From Stereocaulon alpinum (Eukaryota; Ascomycota; Lecanoromycetes; Lecanorales; Stereocaulaceae): DNA of 64,000 bases. Position numbers and translations under genes: made by a program. The notes below the pieces were generated by a model. That model did not search any database and was not told the origin of the DNA. It saw only the letters and a program-made list of their open reading frames with translations. Below are positions 41,507 to 51,601 of the stretch, one piece after another (position 1 is the first letter of the stretch; every line of letters begins with the position of its first letter). The stretch covers positions 1,116,001 through 1,180,000 of the forward strand of contig JAEUBA010000001.1 of the NCBI GenBank assembly GCA_018257865.1, given 5' to 3'.

Positions 41507-42220
41507 TCAATGGTGCGAGCGGATCCAGCTGAGTATTGTCTGCAGGGACGGATCTTCAATGAGCCAGTATCCAGCGTGCTGGTCATGGGTTCTGAAGCCG
41601 TTGATTATTCGGGAGTCGGTTATGGCGGCGAGGTCCTGGGTTTGCTTTGTTAGGAGGTTGCGCTGAGGTTTTTGAACGGGGGGCTTTTGGGACTTACGGC
41701 TCTCAAAGTGTTGTCGGCTGCTTGGAGCTGTGGGATGTGGCCATTTTTGGGCTTCTGTCCCTGGAGAATCGAGTTGCGCTTGTTGATCCATTTCATTGCG
41801 GCGGCTGCCCTGAGGTTGATCTTTTGGGCTTGGAAGCGGCGCGCGCTACCGTCGACGATTACGCTAGTATGTGTTAGCAATTTGGGGAAAATGAAAACCC
41901 GGATGATTTGGCGAACCGTTGCAATTGGCGTTTCTGTGCCTCATTTGGACCGGTAGGTGGGTGCAGCATCTCTGGTGGGTATGGTGCATTGAGCAAGGTT
42001 CGAGACTCGGCATGACATTGGCGTAGAGTGGTGTATCCCACTTCATGGTACTCGTCCGAACTAGGGTTCGCTTGTATCTGAGAAATGCGGCGTTGTATGT
42101 TCTGGTAGTCACGCATAAGCTCCGTCACCCTCAAGGCACGAGCTTCGTTGACTGTAGCCGAGACGTTAGCATGGATTTTCCTTGCTTTTGTCGATTGATA
42201 AACTCACGTCCGTCCGCCAT
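41507..42220 (-). CDS. Orphan helical protein, four exons
   Basis: Four exons are predicted: 42220-42208, 42151-41917, 41863-41698 and 41635-41507, giving 180 residues. The introns are 56, 53 and 62 nt and all phases agree. The 13-nt first exon encodes MADG plus one base. Intron 1 has GTGAGT and a CTAAC branch; intron 3 has GTAAGT; the donor of intron 2 (GTTCGC) is weak and is the least certain call. The protein starts with a helix (NEARALRVTELMRDYQNIQRR), then a Pro-rich loop (LNAPYPPEMLHPPTGP), an Ala/Lys-rich helix (INLRAAAAMKWINKRNS), and ends with ITDSRIINGFRTHDQH and WLIEDPSLQTILSWI. I do not recognise a family. No signal peptide or membrane segment is seen. Confidence 0.6.
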
Positions 42221-43233
42221 AAGTTTGATCGTGCTGTTAGAGGTTAGTACGGCTGTCTGGCTAGGCATTGAGCTCGCAAAAATCTTGATTCTTTGATACC
42301 TGGGATTGAGGCGTGATCGGTCACCCCGACGGGAGGCCCGTAGACCATTTATAAAGAAATTCTGAGGTTCCAACGAGGACTCAGCTCGATGAATTGTAGC
42401 ATGGGGGAAATGTTGTAAGACAGTCGAGTAACGGAGGTATCAAAGACATGATTGGTCGACTTTGGGACGTACGGCGCCAGCCGCAAGCCATGGGGAATTG
42501 TGAAGCTGTCCATGACAGCGTGGACGTCGGAGAGATGGAGAAAGAGAATGGCTCAACCATTATTCAGAGCAGTAAGCCGGCGTATCGAACGAGCAATGAT
42601 AGTAGAGAAAGACGTTGTCGAAAAAGTGAAAGTTCAGCCGGTGTGGAAACGCCAAGTGGCTCAGCTAAGCCACGTTAATGATGGGATTCCCTAAAGTGGA
42701 CTTAGGCCTATCCCTATTCCGTATTGCTCCCGTGAGCTTAAATCGTACCGACACTTTGGAAGCTGAATGGCCGGTCAGATTAGACGGACAGAAACGCACG
42801 AGGCACTACCATTGGACAATGCCACGGAGACTATCCTTAGTATCTGCACCGTCGCGTCAACTTTCACGTGTTAAACAGACAATGAAAATAGAACCAGCAT
42901 AAGCGGGCTGCATATATTAATCACGGGCCTTGTGGCTTGAATCAGTCTTCACGTTTGAGCCGCAAGCCACACGAACACTGCCCCTGCATCGATGTGCGGC
43001 TCCTAGATGAACATTTGGGTTGTGGGTGACCACTTCCGGCCCAAGCTAGGACACCTCGACAGATTATTCGCTCTTGATGATGCAATGTGGAGACGCATGC
43101 TAAGCTGGACACTGTATCAGATCAACGATCCCAGGCGTTTTCCCAGATAAGTGGGGAGCATAGGAGAGACGCTCCCTGTCGAGCGTCTTACGCGCAGACT
43201 CACCAGCTCCATTTGCCACCAAAGGACCCGCTT
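42221..43233. other. Intergenic region, 1 kb
   Basis: Overlapping short frames around 42448-42900 on the + strand have no splice or family support. Nothing else was seen. It contains the promoter of the orphan gene and the 3' end of the proteasome gene. Confidence 0.45.
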
Positions 43234-44272
43234 CTAATCTTTCTCTGCAATTGCTTGCAGTCTCTCCTCAATCTCATCCTCTGTCAACGCCCTGAATGCA
43301 GCATCCGAGCTAACCTTGTCCCCCGGCTTGGGCCCACCCACAATACCGACCTCTAATTCGCCCTTCTTGAAATCCACACTTAATACCGTGCTCAATGTGG
43401 ATATTCCCAATTCCACAACGTCTTCCCAAGTACCTTCTGCACACTCCTTATTCTTCAGCTTTTTCTCAAGGTGGTTTAACGCCTCTTGCTGCTTGGGACC
43501 TGATGCAGTCGCTTTGTAACCAACGTAGTATCCTGCAGGATCACACTTGTATAGCTGAGGTCCGAACTCAGCGTCCACAGAGATCAGTGTTTGGGCAACA
43601 CCCAGAGGACGCATGTAAGCCTGCCGCCATCAGTACAGCATCATTACAGCTGTAAGGTCTGTCAGATGCTTACTTTCTGTGTGTATACTTGGTTGATATT
43701 CGCGAGTCTCTTCGCAAGCACATCGCAGGGCATTTCGTATCCATTCTTGTATCTAAATTCGGCAGCTTCGCCCCTAGCTCTATTGACTGACGCCCTGGCA
43801 TCCGCTATTGACCCAGTCATGACACAGCCAACGGAAGGGGAGAGCTTGAAAATGTGTGAGACAGAGGAGGGATCGATAAGTTTGTCCTGTAATGCCATAC
43901 GGTGTCAGTCCACGAATCAAATTCCAATCGTGAGAGCTGAGACCACTGACTGGAACTTTCTTCTGTGAGAGAACCACTGCACAATTCTTCCCTCGAACGC
44001 CTATCGACGTGATGTTTGCTGCAGTAATTGCTTTAAAGGCATATTCTAGATAGGTTGATGGTTATTGGAGGTCTATCTCTGGCGTTTGCAGAAGCCAGGT
44101 ACTCAAAAGGAATAGAGCCTCGCCAAGGGACTACGGACCAACTTGATATAGTCGCCCCTGATCTGAAAAGATCGTGATGTGCCTGTCGAAACCTGCACTG
44201 CCTGTAAACAAGATGTCAGTAAGGTCCTACGGTACAACATCCTCAGACGGCAGTAAAAGGCTCACCAGACAT
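43234..44272 (-). CDS. SCL1: 20S proteasome subunit alpha1 (PSMA6 type)
   Basis: Five exons are predicted: 44272-44266 (7 nt), 44201-44139, 44045-43951, 43886-43674 and 43620-43234, giving 254 residues. Introns are 53-93 nt and every phase fits. The N terminus (SGSAGFDRHITIFS, QGRLYQVEYAFKAI) is the alpha-subunit signature that gates the 20S core. Then comes KNCAVVLSQKKVPDKLID, a deletion-free core with RARGEAAEFRYKNGYEMP, and the alpha1-specific MRPLGVAQTLISVDAEFGP and YKCDPAGYYVGYKATASG. The end is LTEDEIEERLQAIAEKD. The product is a structural outer-ring subunit without protease activity. It is divergent from the PPR gene, with 279 bp between start codons. Confidence 0.94.
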
Positions 44273-44551
44273 GTTGAGAGCGAAGGTGAAGCTTGACAGA
44301 GGTTCTTAGAACAGATGATCAAATGTAGTGATGGGGGCTGGCAGGCTGCTGATAGCCTTCAATTAGTGGGAACTTTGCGTTCTGCGCGTCGATGATGAAG
44401 CTCCAGCTGCCTTGCGGATCAAAGTTCTACCGAGGCCAAGTCAGCAGTCAAAGTCCTAATTAGGCTCGCTAATGTAGGCTTGGCGCTTTCGATGCTCGTT
44501 TCTTGTGTCACCAGATTGAGTATCTGCTTATGTATGGACTAATTTCATCTT

Positions 44552-46672
44552 ATGTTCCTCAGAGGCCATGGATACTGCATACCATTGATCATAGGCGGAT
44601 CGCCTGCAGTAGGCCACCCTCTGTTCCCATTAACGATACTTCAATCCTCAGCGACCCAAGCAATCCAAATCAGCACGCAAAGTTGGCTGGCTCGTCGCCA
44701 ATGGATGCAGCATTGTCGCTCACATAGAGCGGCGGCAGCAGAGGAAGAGATCCCAAGCCTTGGAGAGTTCATAAACACAATATGGCCGGCCGATCCCAAG
44801 ATTCCTACTGGGCTTCCCCCCGTTCGCAAGCCCTTGTTCACATCTGGTCAAGCTCCGCATGATCTGGAACCTAAGTCAAGAGATCAAGGTGAAACGGAAA
44901 TATATGCGGGTCAGGTAGCAGCCCTTCTCCGATCGAATTCGGAGTCCAGCCATGAAGAGAAGGGGCCATACTTTAAGGCGTATGGAAAGAACCAGCAAGA
45001 TAAACGGCTTGTCAACCAGCTATTGAAGGACAAGGGTCAGCTTTCGCACGATTGGAGGATACCACTTTTGCAACTGGAGCAACATTACAATCCTCAGGAT
45101 GGCAACGGGGCTGCATCATCATTGGCGGATGGTCAAAGCCAAATACGAAAAATTATGCAACGAGACTTGATCCGGACAGACTCTTCGACTTCTAAAGGGC
45201 TCAACAATGCAAGACTCGCTCGAGAGGTTCCCCGACCCAGTAGGTGGTCCGAAGCGACGTTCTGCGGATACATTACAGATGTTGCAGAGTCTCAGGTCTC
45301 CCAAGTCAGAATCCCTAGGGTCCTGAAGCCCCAAAGGGAGGGCTGGTCCAATCACGCGGATGTGGTGAAAATCTTCGAAGACTTGTTCTATGATCCCACA
45401 CTGAAGAATTTCGTGAGCCTGGAGGCTTGTAACAGAGCACTTAAATACTATTACAAGTATGGCTTGATATCAAAAGCCCGGACTCTTTATGATCATATGA
45501 ATGCTCTCAGGATGCGAATATCCACAGAAACTTTCAACATAATCCTGAGAGGTGCAGCTTCGAATAAGGACCTTCACACTTTCACGTTCCTCCTGCACAA
45601 AATGCTCAAGCGTGGATTCTCTCCTGACGAAAATACCTGGTTAAGTTTGCTCATAGCAGTGGACTCTATAGAGGTCCGCGCAGTTCTTCGCGATAAAATG
45701 GAGCAAAAGGGCCTATTGAAAAGCCCTCACACGAGGGTTGCCATTGCTGCACTCATGATTCCGAACGAGGTGGATTTCCATGTTGGGAATGGTTGTGACC
45801 CCATGACCTTCCTTGACCATATGGACGCCCGTTATGGTACGGCATGGCTCACGACTAGGGCCGGCAATTACTTTTTGAGTGAGATCAGCAAGCTCAGATC
45901 CGTCACTGACAGCCTAAAATTGCTTCAGCAGATGAAGGAGCGTAAGTTCGTTGCCAATGAAGTGACCCTGAATACGCTGTTGCATAGATGCGCACCATCC
46001 AGATTACGCTTGGATACCATGGAAGTACTTCACTTCTGCGAACACAAATTTGGACTTCGTCCCGGAAGAGTGGGCTACAATACACTATTTCTACAAGCTT
46101 GGAAAAAACAGCAACTCAACTTTGCCCGCGTCATCTGGAGATCTGCTTGTATCGATGGCTGTGTGACCTTCAAGATGCGGCAACTGGTATTCAAAGGTCT
46201 CTCAAGTGACGAACCTCATATATCTCCAGAAACCCTCAATGCAGAGGACCTTCAAGATCGTGGTATGTCAGACCTTTTTCGCCTATTCGCCGGGGAATTT
46301 GTCGTTGGGATCGGCCAACCGCAGACGACCGAGCTTGCGGAGCTTGGCAAGGCTCTCTGGGAGTCAAAAGCCGTCCGGAAAGCGACACGGGTCAGAAGGG
46401 CAAAGCTAATTCTGGAGATGGACACTCTCATCGCAGGAAGCTGCCGCTTGAAGCTCCCATTGCCTGAGCTTATGCAGCAGGCCTTGGATTTAGATCACAA
46501 ATGGCTGGCCGATAGGGTCTATAAAACCGATAACACACAAAAGCTTATTCAGGACGGCATTCAGGTAGAAGTGGACAGGCATGGGATGAGGCTGCTCGAA
46601 GCTCGGAAGATCCAGAGAGCAATGAGGCTGCCCCAGGCCATAGAACCCCTCAACAAGGCGCAGAACGTGTGA
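44552..46672 (+). CDS. Pentatricopeptide-repeat protein, probably mitochondrial
   Basis: A single exon encodes 706 residues. Helical PPR-type repeats begin near residue 290 (LEACNRALKYYYKYGLISKA, ALRMRISTETFNIILRGAAS, MLKRGFSPDENTWLSLLIAV) and continue after a spacer (LKLLQQMKERKFVANEVTLN, LRPGRVGYNTLFLQAW). PPR proteins bind organellar RNA base by base and act in mitochondrial transcript processing or translation. The first 50 residues are basic with few acids, which fits a mitochondrial presequence, but the ATG at 44552 is only the first in frame, and Met near residue 52 is an alternative. The C-terminal part is helical and basic. The RNA target is unknown. Confidence 0.85.
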   Translation: MFLRGHGYCIPLIIGGSPAVGHPLFPLTILQSSATQAIQISTQSWLARRQWMQHCRSHRAAAAEEEIPSLGEFINTIWPADPKIPTGLPPVRKPLFTSGQAPHDLEPKSRDQGETEIYAGQVAALLRSNSESSHEEKGPYFKAYGKNQQDKRLVNQLLKDKGQLSHDWRIPLLQLEQHYNPQDGNGAASSLADGQSQIRKIMQRDLIRTDSSTSKGLNNARLAREVPRPSRWSEATFCGYITDVAESQVSQVRIPRVLKPQREGWSNHADVVKIFEDLFYDPTLKNFVSLEACNRALKYYYKYGLISKARTLYDHMNALRMRISTETFNIILRGAASNKDLHTFTFLLHKMLKRGFSPDENTWLSLLIAVDSIEVRAVLRDKMEQKGLLKSPHTRVAIAALMIPNEVDFHVGNGCDPMTFLDHMDARYGTAWLTTRAGNYFLSEISKLRSVTDSLKLLQQMKERKFVANEVTLNTLLHRCAPSRLRLDTMEVLHFCEHKFGLRPGRVGYNTLFLQAWKKQQLNFARVIWRSACIDGCVTFKMRQLVFKGLSSDEPHISPETLNAEDLQDRGMSDLFRLFAGEFVVGIGQPQTTELAELGKALWESKAVRKATRVRRAKLILEMDTLIAGSCRLKLPLPELMQQALDLDHKWLADRVYKTDNTQKLIQDGIQVEVDRHGMRLLEARKIQRAMRLPQAIEPLNKAQNV

Positions 46673-46689
46673 TCATAGCAGCGTAATGT

Positions 46690-47169
46690 TTACGGCACAC
46701 CCTCTCCGGCCATTTCCTCCATTATCGACTTGAGATATCCCGCGTCAAGATCAGGATCAGATTTGGCTACTAGAGGAGGCATCTGGTTGGGGCCTGTCCT
46801 CCCTCTCAATCACTCAATCCAGTGTTCCTATCGGAGACATAGAATCACGGTTGAGATGGCCATTTGAGAGCTTCCATGGCAATCATCCTTGCAGATCTCG
46901 CATCATGCGCACGTACATAAGTCTTTTCTAGAAGCCCGATGATACCCCTGCTGTTTCCTTCAGCGAAAAATTCAGATGTAAGCATTTTACCATTGGCGTC
47001 TAGATACCTACTCAATATGTTAACTTTAACCGAGATAATGTTCTCCTACCGTGAAGGGTTCAGGCACGTCAGCGGCAAGTATCCTTGCAGCTAGGCTAGG
47101 GTGCTTTGAGACCGCGCTTTTTCAGCTCTTTCAATACAATGATCCCAACTCTACAGTGTGAGTGGTCAT
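46690..47169 (-). CDS. Small four-exon gene candidate
   Basis: No single open frame exceeds about 65 codons, but four exons join in phase: 47169-47155, 47090-47050, 47007-46849 and 46798-46690, giving 107 residues. Introns are 64, 42, 50 nt. The middle reads RYLDANGKMLTSEFFAEG, then RGIIGLLEKTYVRAHDARSA and MIAMEALKWPSQP; the end reads MPPLVAKSDPDLDAG, then YLKSIMEEMAGEGVP. These have the balance of a real helical protein. The last acceptor (GGGAG) and the 42-nt intron are weak. An alternative reading of exon 2 (HPSLAARILAADVPEPF) also looks protein-like but cannot be joined in frame, so a frameshifted gene is possible. I know no family. It ends 17 bp from the PPR stop, tail to tail. Confidence 0.45.
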
Positions 47170-47357
47170 TGCATCCAATCAGTGTTCATATAACAACAGG
47201 ACCAATCAAAAGCAAGCAGGTGGAGCACACTGTCGTGGGGTGGATTGTCAGCCTGATGTGAGTCGAACACCCCCTATTCAGCTCCGCCAGCTAGGTACAA
47301 GCCCATCGAGCAAGCCAGAATACCCCGATCAGCGAAGCCCGCAGACAAGATCAAGCC

Positions 47358-48488
47358 ATGCACTCATTGACTTTCATTCTCCTAACCCTCAGCCTAATTC
47401 TATGGCCCTCCCTCTCCTACCGAGTCTTCGATTCCCGCTCCTCCCTTGTCCGCGCGACAATCTTACAATGCCGGTCAAATCTATCCATTACCAATGAGCA
47501 CGAACAACGCCAATGCTACGACATGATCCGCTGCGTTCTTTCTAACGTCCCTAGTGATGTCACAGCCCGCTGGTCTGCTGGCGCCAATATTCTAGCCTTT
47601 GTCCCCACAATCGTGGCTTTGCTATCGAACAGCATCAGCGAAGTGGATGCAATAGCTGATGAGTCATTCGTGCTGGCTGTGGCATTGTCTCTGAGCTCCG
47701 CTACGGCGTTTGTGTCCAGACTCGGCGATATGCCCGTTAGGGCGTCGGAGGAATTCTTTAAGGAGAAAGATGAGAATAGAAAGACCGAGAGATTACAGGC
47801 GGCATGGGAGAAAGTAGAAGACCAGGTGAAGAAGATAAAGGGGCAACGGTGGGCGCGGTGGTGTTTGCATAGATGGCTAGAGGACAAACTGCTATTATTA
47901 CTGCCTCTGGCCCTCGGCGCAGGCATCTGGTACGAAGTCTACCAAATCACCAGATACGGCGTTATCGTCAATGCTTGTCCTGTTAAAGTCAATGTCGGCT
48001 TGTGGGTCGGTCTAAGCCAACTCCTCACACTCCTCAATGTAGTATGCCGCAAAGCTGCATTCGACACTCGCACAATCCACTTCAAGCCCCGAACCATCCC
48101 TGTCTCTCGAGCTACGACTCCAAGAGGGCGTCCTCCACCCACAGCCTCTCCCAGGAAAAAACGAGGCGAGCGAAGCGTCGCCGTGGTACTCCGCTCGCCT
48201 CGCGACACCTTCCTGCGCTGGGCTTTGCAGACGTTCACTGCGATTGCGAGTTTCACGCTATACGCTTTTGGGACGGTAGTGCTTGCGAGCATGACGTTCA
48301 TACCTGCAAGCGACGCTATCAGGGCATTGACAATGCTGACGATTGGAGCTGGTGTCGGAAGGTTGATTGGGTACTGGAAGGCGAGTCCCTCGAGGACGGG
48401 CAGCCGCGTTATTGTCGTTGAGGTACCAAGTGATTGTCTGGAAGAGTTCACCAACGAGATAGAGAGAAGGGCTAAAGGCAGTGTATAG
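47358..48488 (+). CDS. Multi-pass membrane protein of unknown function
   Basis: A single exon encodes 376 residues. The N terminus (MHSLTFILLTLSLILWPSLS) is a signal peptide or anchor. Hydrophobic segments follow at about 78-95 (ANILAFVPTIVALL), 105-120, 174-190 (LLLLLPLALGAGIW), 215-228, 288-312 (FTAIASFTLYAFGTVVLASM) and 318-335. A charged loop lies between (EEFFKEKDENRKTERLQAAW), as does a basic Pro/Arg-rich stretch (TTPRGRPPPTASPRKKRGER). The segment CYDMIRCVLSNVPSDVTARW, followed by a predicted membrane helix, resembles a conserved region of uncharacterised Pezizomycotina membrane proteins; I cannot name a domain. A transporter or channel role would be speculation. Confidence 0.75.
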   Translation: MHSLTFILLTLSLILWPSLSYRVFDSRSSLVRATILQCRSNLSITNEHEQRQCYDMIRCVLSNVPSDVTARWSAGANILAFVPTIVALLSNSISEVDAIADESFVLAVALSLSSATAFVSRLGDMPVRASEEFFKEKDENRKTERLQAAWEKVEDQVKKIKGQRWARWCLHRWLEDKLLLLLPLALGAGIWYEVYQITRYGVIVNACPVKVNVGLWVGLSQLLTLLNVVCRKAAFDTRTIHFKPRTIPVSRATTPRGRPPPTASPRKKRGERSVAVVLRSPRDTFLRWALQTFTAIASFTLYAFGTVVLASMTFIPASDAIRALTMLTIGAGVGRLIGYWKASPSRTGSRVIVVEVPSDCLEEFTNEIERRAKGSV

Positions 48489-48802
48489 GAATTGAAGATA
48501 TCGCGTGAGCATGGCTGTATGTAGAGCTAGTACAGGTATAATTACATCCAAATAAGAAAGCCGAAGGAATGAAACCAAAGAACCGTCCCTATTCCAATAA
48601 AGAGAAGTACGTGCCACCGTTATAGCATCCGACATAATCCCACACCAAGCGCCTCGAATATGTCCGTACAGAGATCATCGCGCATCGCTCGTTGTTTTGC
48701 CCTCCCAAGATACATGTACACATGATAGAACCTCCAGGGCCAGCCAGCAACTCCGGAGGAAACCAAATCCCATTTCAGCCCGTTCTGTGACCCGAGCGGC
48801 AT
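48489..48802. other. Convergent 3' intergenic region
   Basis: About 310 bp between stops of convergent genes. No gene is seen. Confidence 0.5.
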
Positions 48803-49493
48803 TCATTTCTTGGTCTTTCGCGAGCCTTGTTTCGGGATGGCTTTTGCGTGCACCTTGCGCAAGTGTTCCGTTAGGTGATCCTTTCTCTTGAATCCATGCT
48901 CACCAACTCGGCCACAGCCACGGCCAGGACAGTCGAGCAGTTGGCCCAGTCCAGGAGGATAATGCTTGTTCATGTGACGCTCCAAGTCGAATTGGCGCTC
49001 GGTCTTGTATTCGCATTGTTCATGGAGGCAGTGCAAAAACTTGCCATTCTTTTTTGAACTGCCAGATCTGCGGCTAGTTGAAAGTCAGCGTGGTTCCGGG
49101 ATGGTGAAGAAGGGTTTGCAAAGGATGGGTGCTAGAGACTCACCTATTCGACTTGCGTTGGTTATCATCTTGATCGTCAGGGAAATCTGCGGGCGGCGTA
49201 GTCCCTTGGGAAGATTGGGAAGGGTATGAGCTAGAAGAGCTGTCACTGGTTCGAGAGGCATTTCTTTCCATGCTGTTGCTGCTGTAACTGCTCCAGTTGC
49301 CATAGAAATGCTGCTGCTGTTGAGGATATGCGTCCCTTGCGAGATAATCGTTTGAGTTGACGCTTGAACGAAGAGGTGCTTTTACGATGACGGAAGGGTT
49401 GATGTAGTTAGAATAATAAGCGGTAGAGTAGGTGTCGATGGGCTGGTCGTTCTCGAGGGGTCCACCATATTGGTAGTTGGCATATTGATCCAT
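48803..49493 (-). CDS. C2H2 zinc-finger protein
   Basis: Exons 49493-49144 and 49073-48803 (70-nt intron, GTGAGT to TAG) give 206 residues. The N-terminal 115 residues are Tyr/Ser/Gln/Asn-rich and disordered (YANYQYGG, PQQQQHFYGNW, TSDSSSSSYPSQSSQ), like an activation or prion-like domain. Two C2H2 fingers fill the C terminus: HCLHEQCEYKTERQFDLERH plus MNKH, and CPGRGCGRVGEHGFKRKDHL plus TEHLRKVH, followed by a basic end (KQGSRKTKK) that may be a nuclear signal. Both fingers have C-x4-C spacing. It is probably a sequence-specific transcription factor; targets are unknown. The ATG at 49493 is the first in frame. Confidence 0.85.
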
Positions 49494-51601
49494 TTCGGAA
49501 GCGTCTCATACAGGAGAAATCTTATACAGGTAGATTGCGGTGATCGGCAGATCAACTAGCTGGGTCAGCAGAATGCTGTTTTCACTTAGCATTTATACTT
49601 ACAAGTCCGTTACTTTATATATTATAAAGACGGCACGGTGGACGGATGAGTATATGTTGCAGCTTCGACGTTGAGTAAATTAAGAAAATAGTAAGGCGTC
49701 GTCATACACAAGGGTTGCAGGTATGCCAAATAAGGATGAAGCAACGAGGGAAAAGTGAGGCACAACACGCCTTGGACGCGATAATAATGTTGCCTGGGTT
49801 TCAATCTCATGAAGGACTCTTGACAATGTCAACTGCAGTCACAAAATCCTCTAGATGGGCGCAGCTCACACCGACGTTGAAGCATCAGTAACCGCGCCTC
49901 TTTCGGTATCATGGCATGGGAGGAGTCAAAAAGCACGTGCCGATGTAATGTATCAAAGGACCTGCATACAAATGAGAGCTCTAGAAGAGCAGCATCGGGA
50001 GATATAACCCGCAAAAAGCTAAGGAGTGGGAAGACATCCCATTGACTGCCTTACTTTACCATCTGCCAGGGTAGTGGTGGCGGTGGACTGGCTGTAGCAC
50101 TACCACAGCCTACACCGATTTGGCAGGGGCAATACAAGCCTTACATTTGGCGATCAGTGGGATCAATTGGCAGCCTCGTACGGCGCCACCCGCAGCGGTG
50201 GTGCCAGTGGTGCCAGTGGTAGACGGTCAGAGGTCCTCGGTGAGGGGAGTAGGCTCGCGTCGGCTGGCGCCGAGGCGAGGCTTCTAGAAAGACTAGAAGG
50301 CAAGCCGCGTCCCTCAATTGATCTATGCGTCCACGCTGAAGGCATCTGTCGCTTGAGAAACCAAGTGATAAACAGACTTCGAAGGCTATGCTTGACGTAC
50401 TTGACAACAATTGTTGACAGCAGACTCACAGGCCGGCTGAATAGTCCAGGCTGGACAACATTGATTGATGGAGGCCACGACCAATGGCAAATCGGTGCGA
50501 ACAAGAAGTGTGCGTGCGCTGCCCATGTCAAGTTGGCAGACGTGGAAAGCGCTCATGGAAACTATGACATTATGTGGCTGTAAAGCGGGCCAAGCAGTAT
50601 GGAGGACTGCGGTTCGCCAGTCGTGTGTTAGCGTGCTCTCTAATTTATGCGTAGCCTTGTCGCTCTACCGGACTGTGCCTCACATGAGGTTGGCAGGCGG
50701 TAATGAACCGGAATGACGGACTTTGAGTACCTTCTATCGAAAATCGACGGCCAGACGAGTAGAACGCCTGGTCTCTGGTATGGGTCTTAGGCTAGCTCGA
50801 GGCTCAATTAGGTGGCTTCAAAGGCGAGGTAACGAGGGACAGAACGTCTTGCCGAAAATCGCATGCTGGAAACTTCACCGGTCAGTGGAAATGCCGCACA
50901 AGTTCATAGTCAATTACTCACTCACTTCAATCAATATTGCGCATGTTCCACAAGCCATCAAAAGACTACCATGCCACGGCCACGGCCACGGCCATGACAC
51001 CGCCCACAGCCAGGCGCTCTCAGCAATAACGTGAAAGCGCACAGGGGCTGGAGTTGACTGCGAAAGTAGGCAAAAGACGGGCGCAGCACGCGTCTTTATT
51101 CAAAAGGACACATGACGATTTGACTTCGGTCGGGCGTTTTTCAGGGTTGACCTGCTTAGCGTGGTAGCCTCGTTTTGCCTTCTTCCGTACCTCTAAAACC
51201 TACCATACGATAAGGCTAAAGATGATCAATTCTGGAGGCCAATCTAATCTTAAGGCGGTGCACGAGGCTTGTCAATTGATAAGTGGGGCGACCAAGCAAG
51301 ATGCTGTGGTTTTCAGTGTATGCGCTTTCCTTGAGAGGACCTTGATTCTGCTCACTAGGCTAGTAAGCATTGCGCACAATGGCTGTGCTAGTTGTGTTAG
51401 TCATTAAATCGCGCAAAATGACAGGACATTATTCGGCCAATGTGCCCTGCACCCAAGGTAACGAAAGGTAACAACGATTGGATGGCTACGCTAAGTAGCG
51501 ATCAAGCCCAAGACCGTCGCGAACCATGCGAAGGAGCTTAGCATGAAAGATATGTAGAGATGCACCAATTTGCTTCTCTAACCCATTGGACGCCCTGGCC
51601 T
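49494..51601. other. Intergenic region, 2.1 kb
   Basis: No gene could be supported. Frames at 50167-50583 (+) and 50531-50163 (-) overlap each other and lack an ATG start. Short repeats are present: gtggtgcca-type units near 50195-50220 and ccacgg units near 50974-50993. Confidence 0.45.

Noticed and set aside
50163..50583. Overlapping plus- and minus-strand frames with Gly/Ala/Ser repeats
   Set aside because: Neither begins with ATG, neither has splice partners, and they overlap each other.
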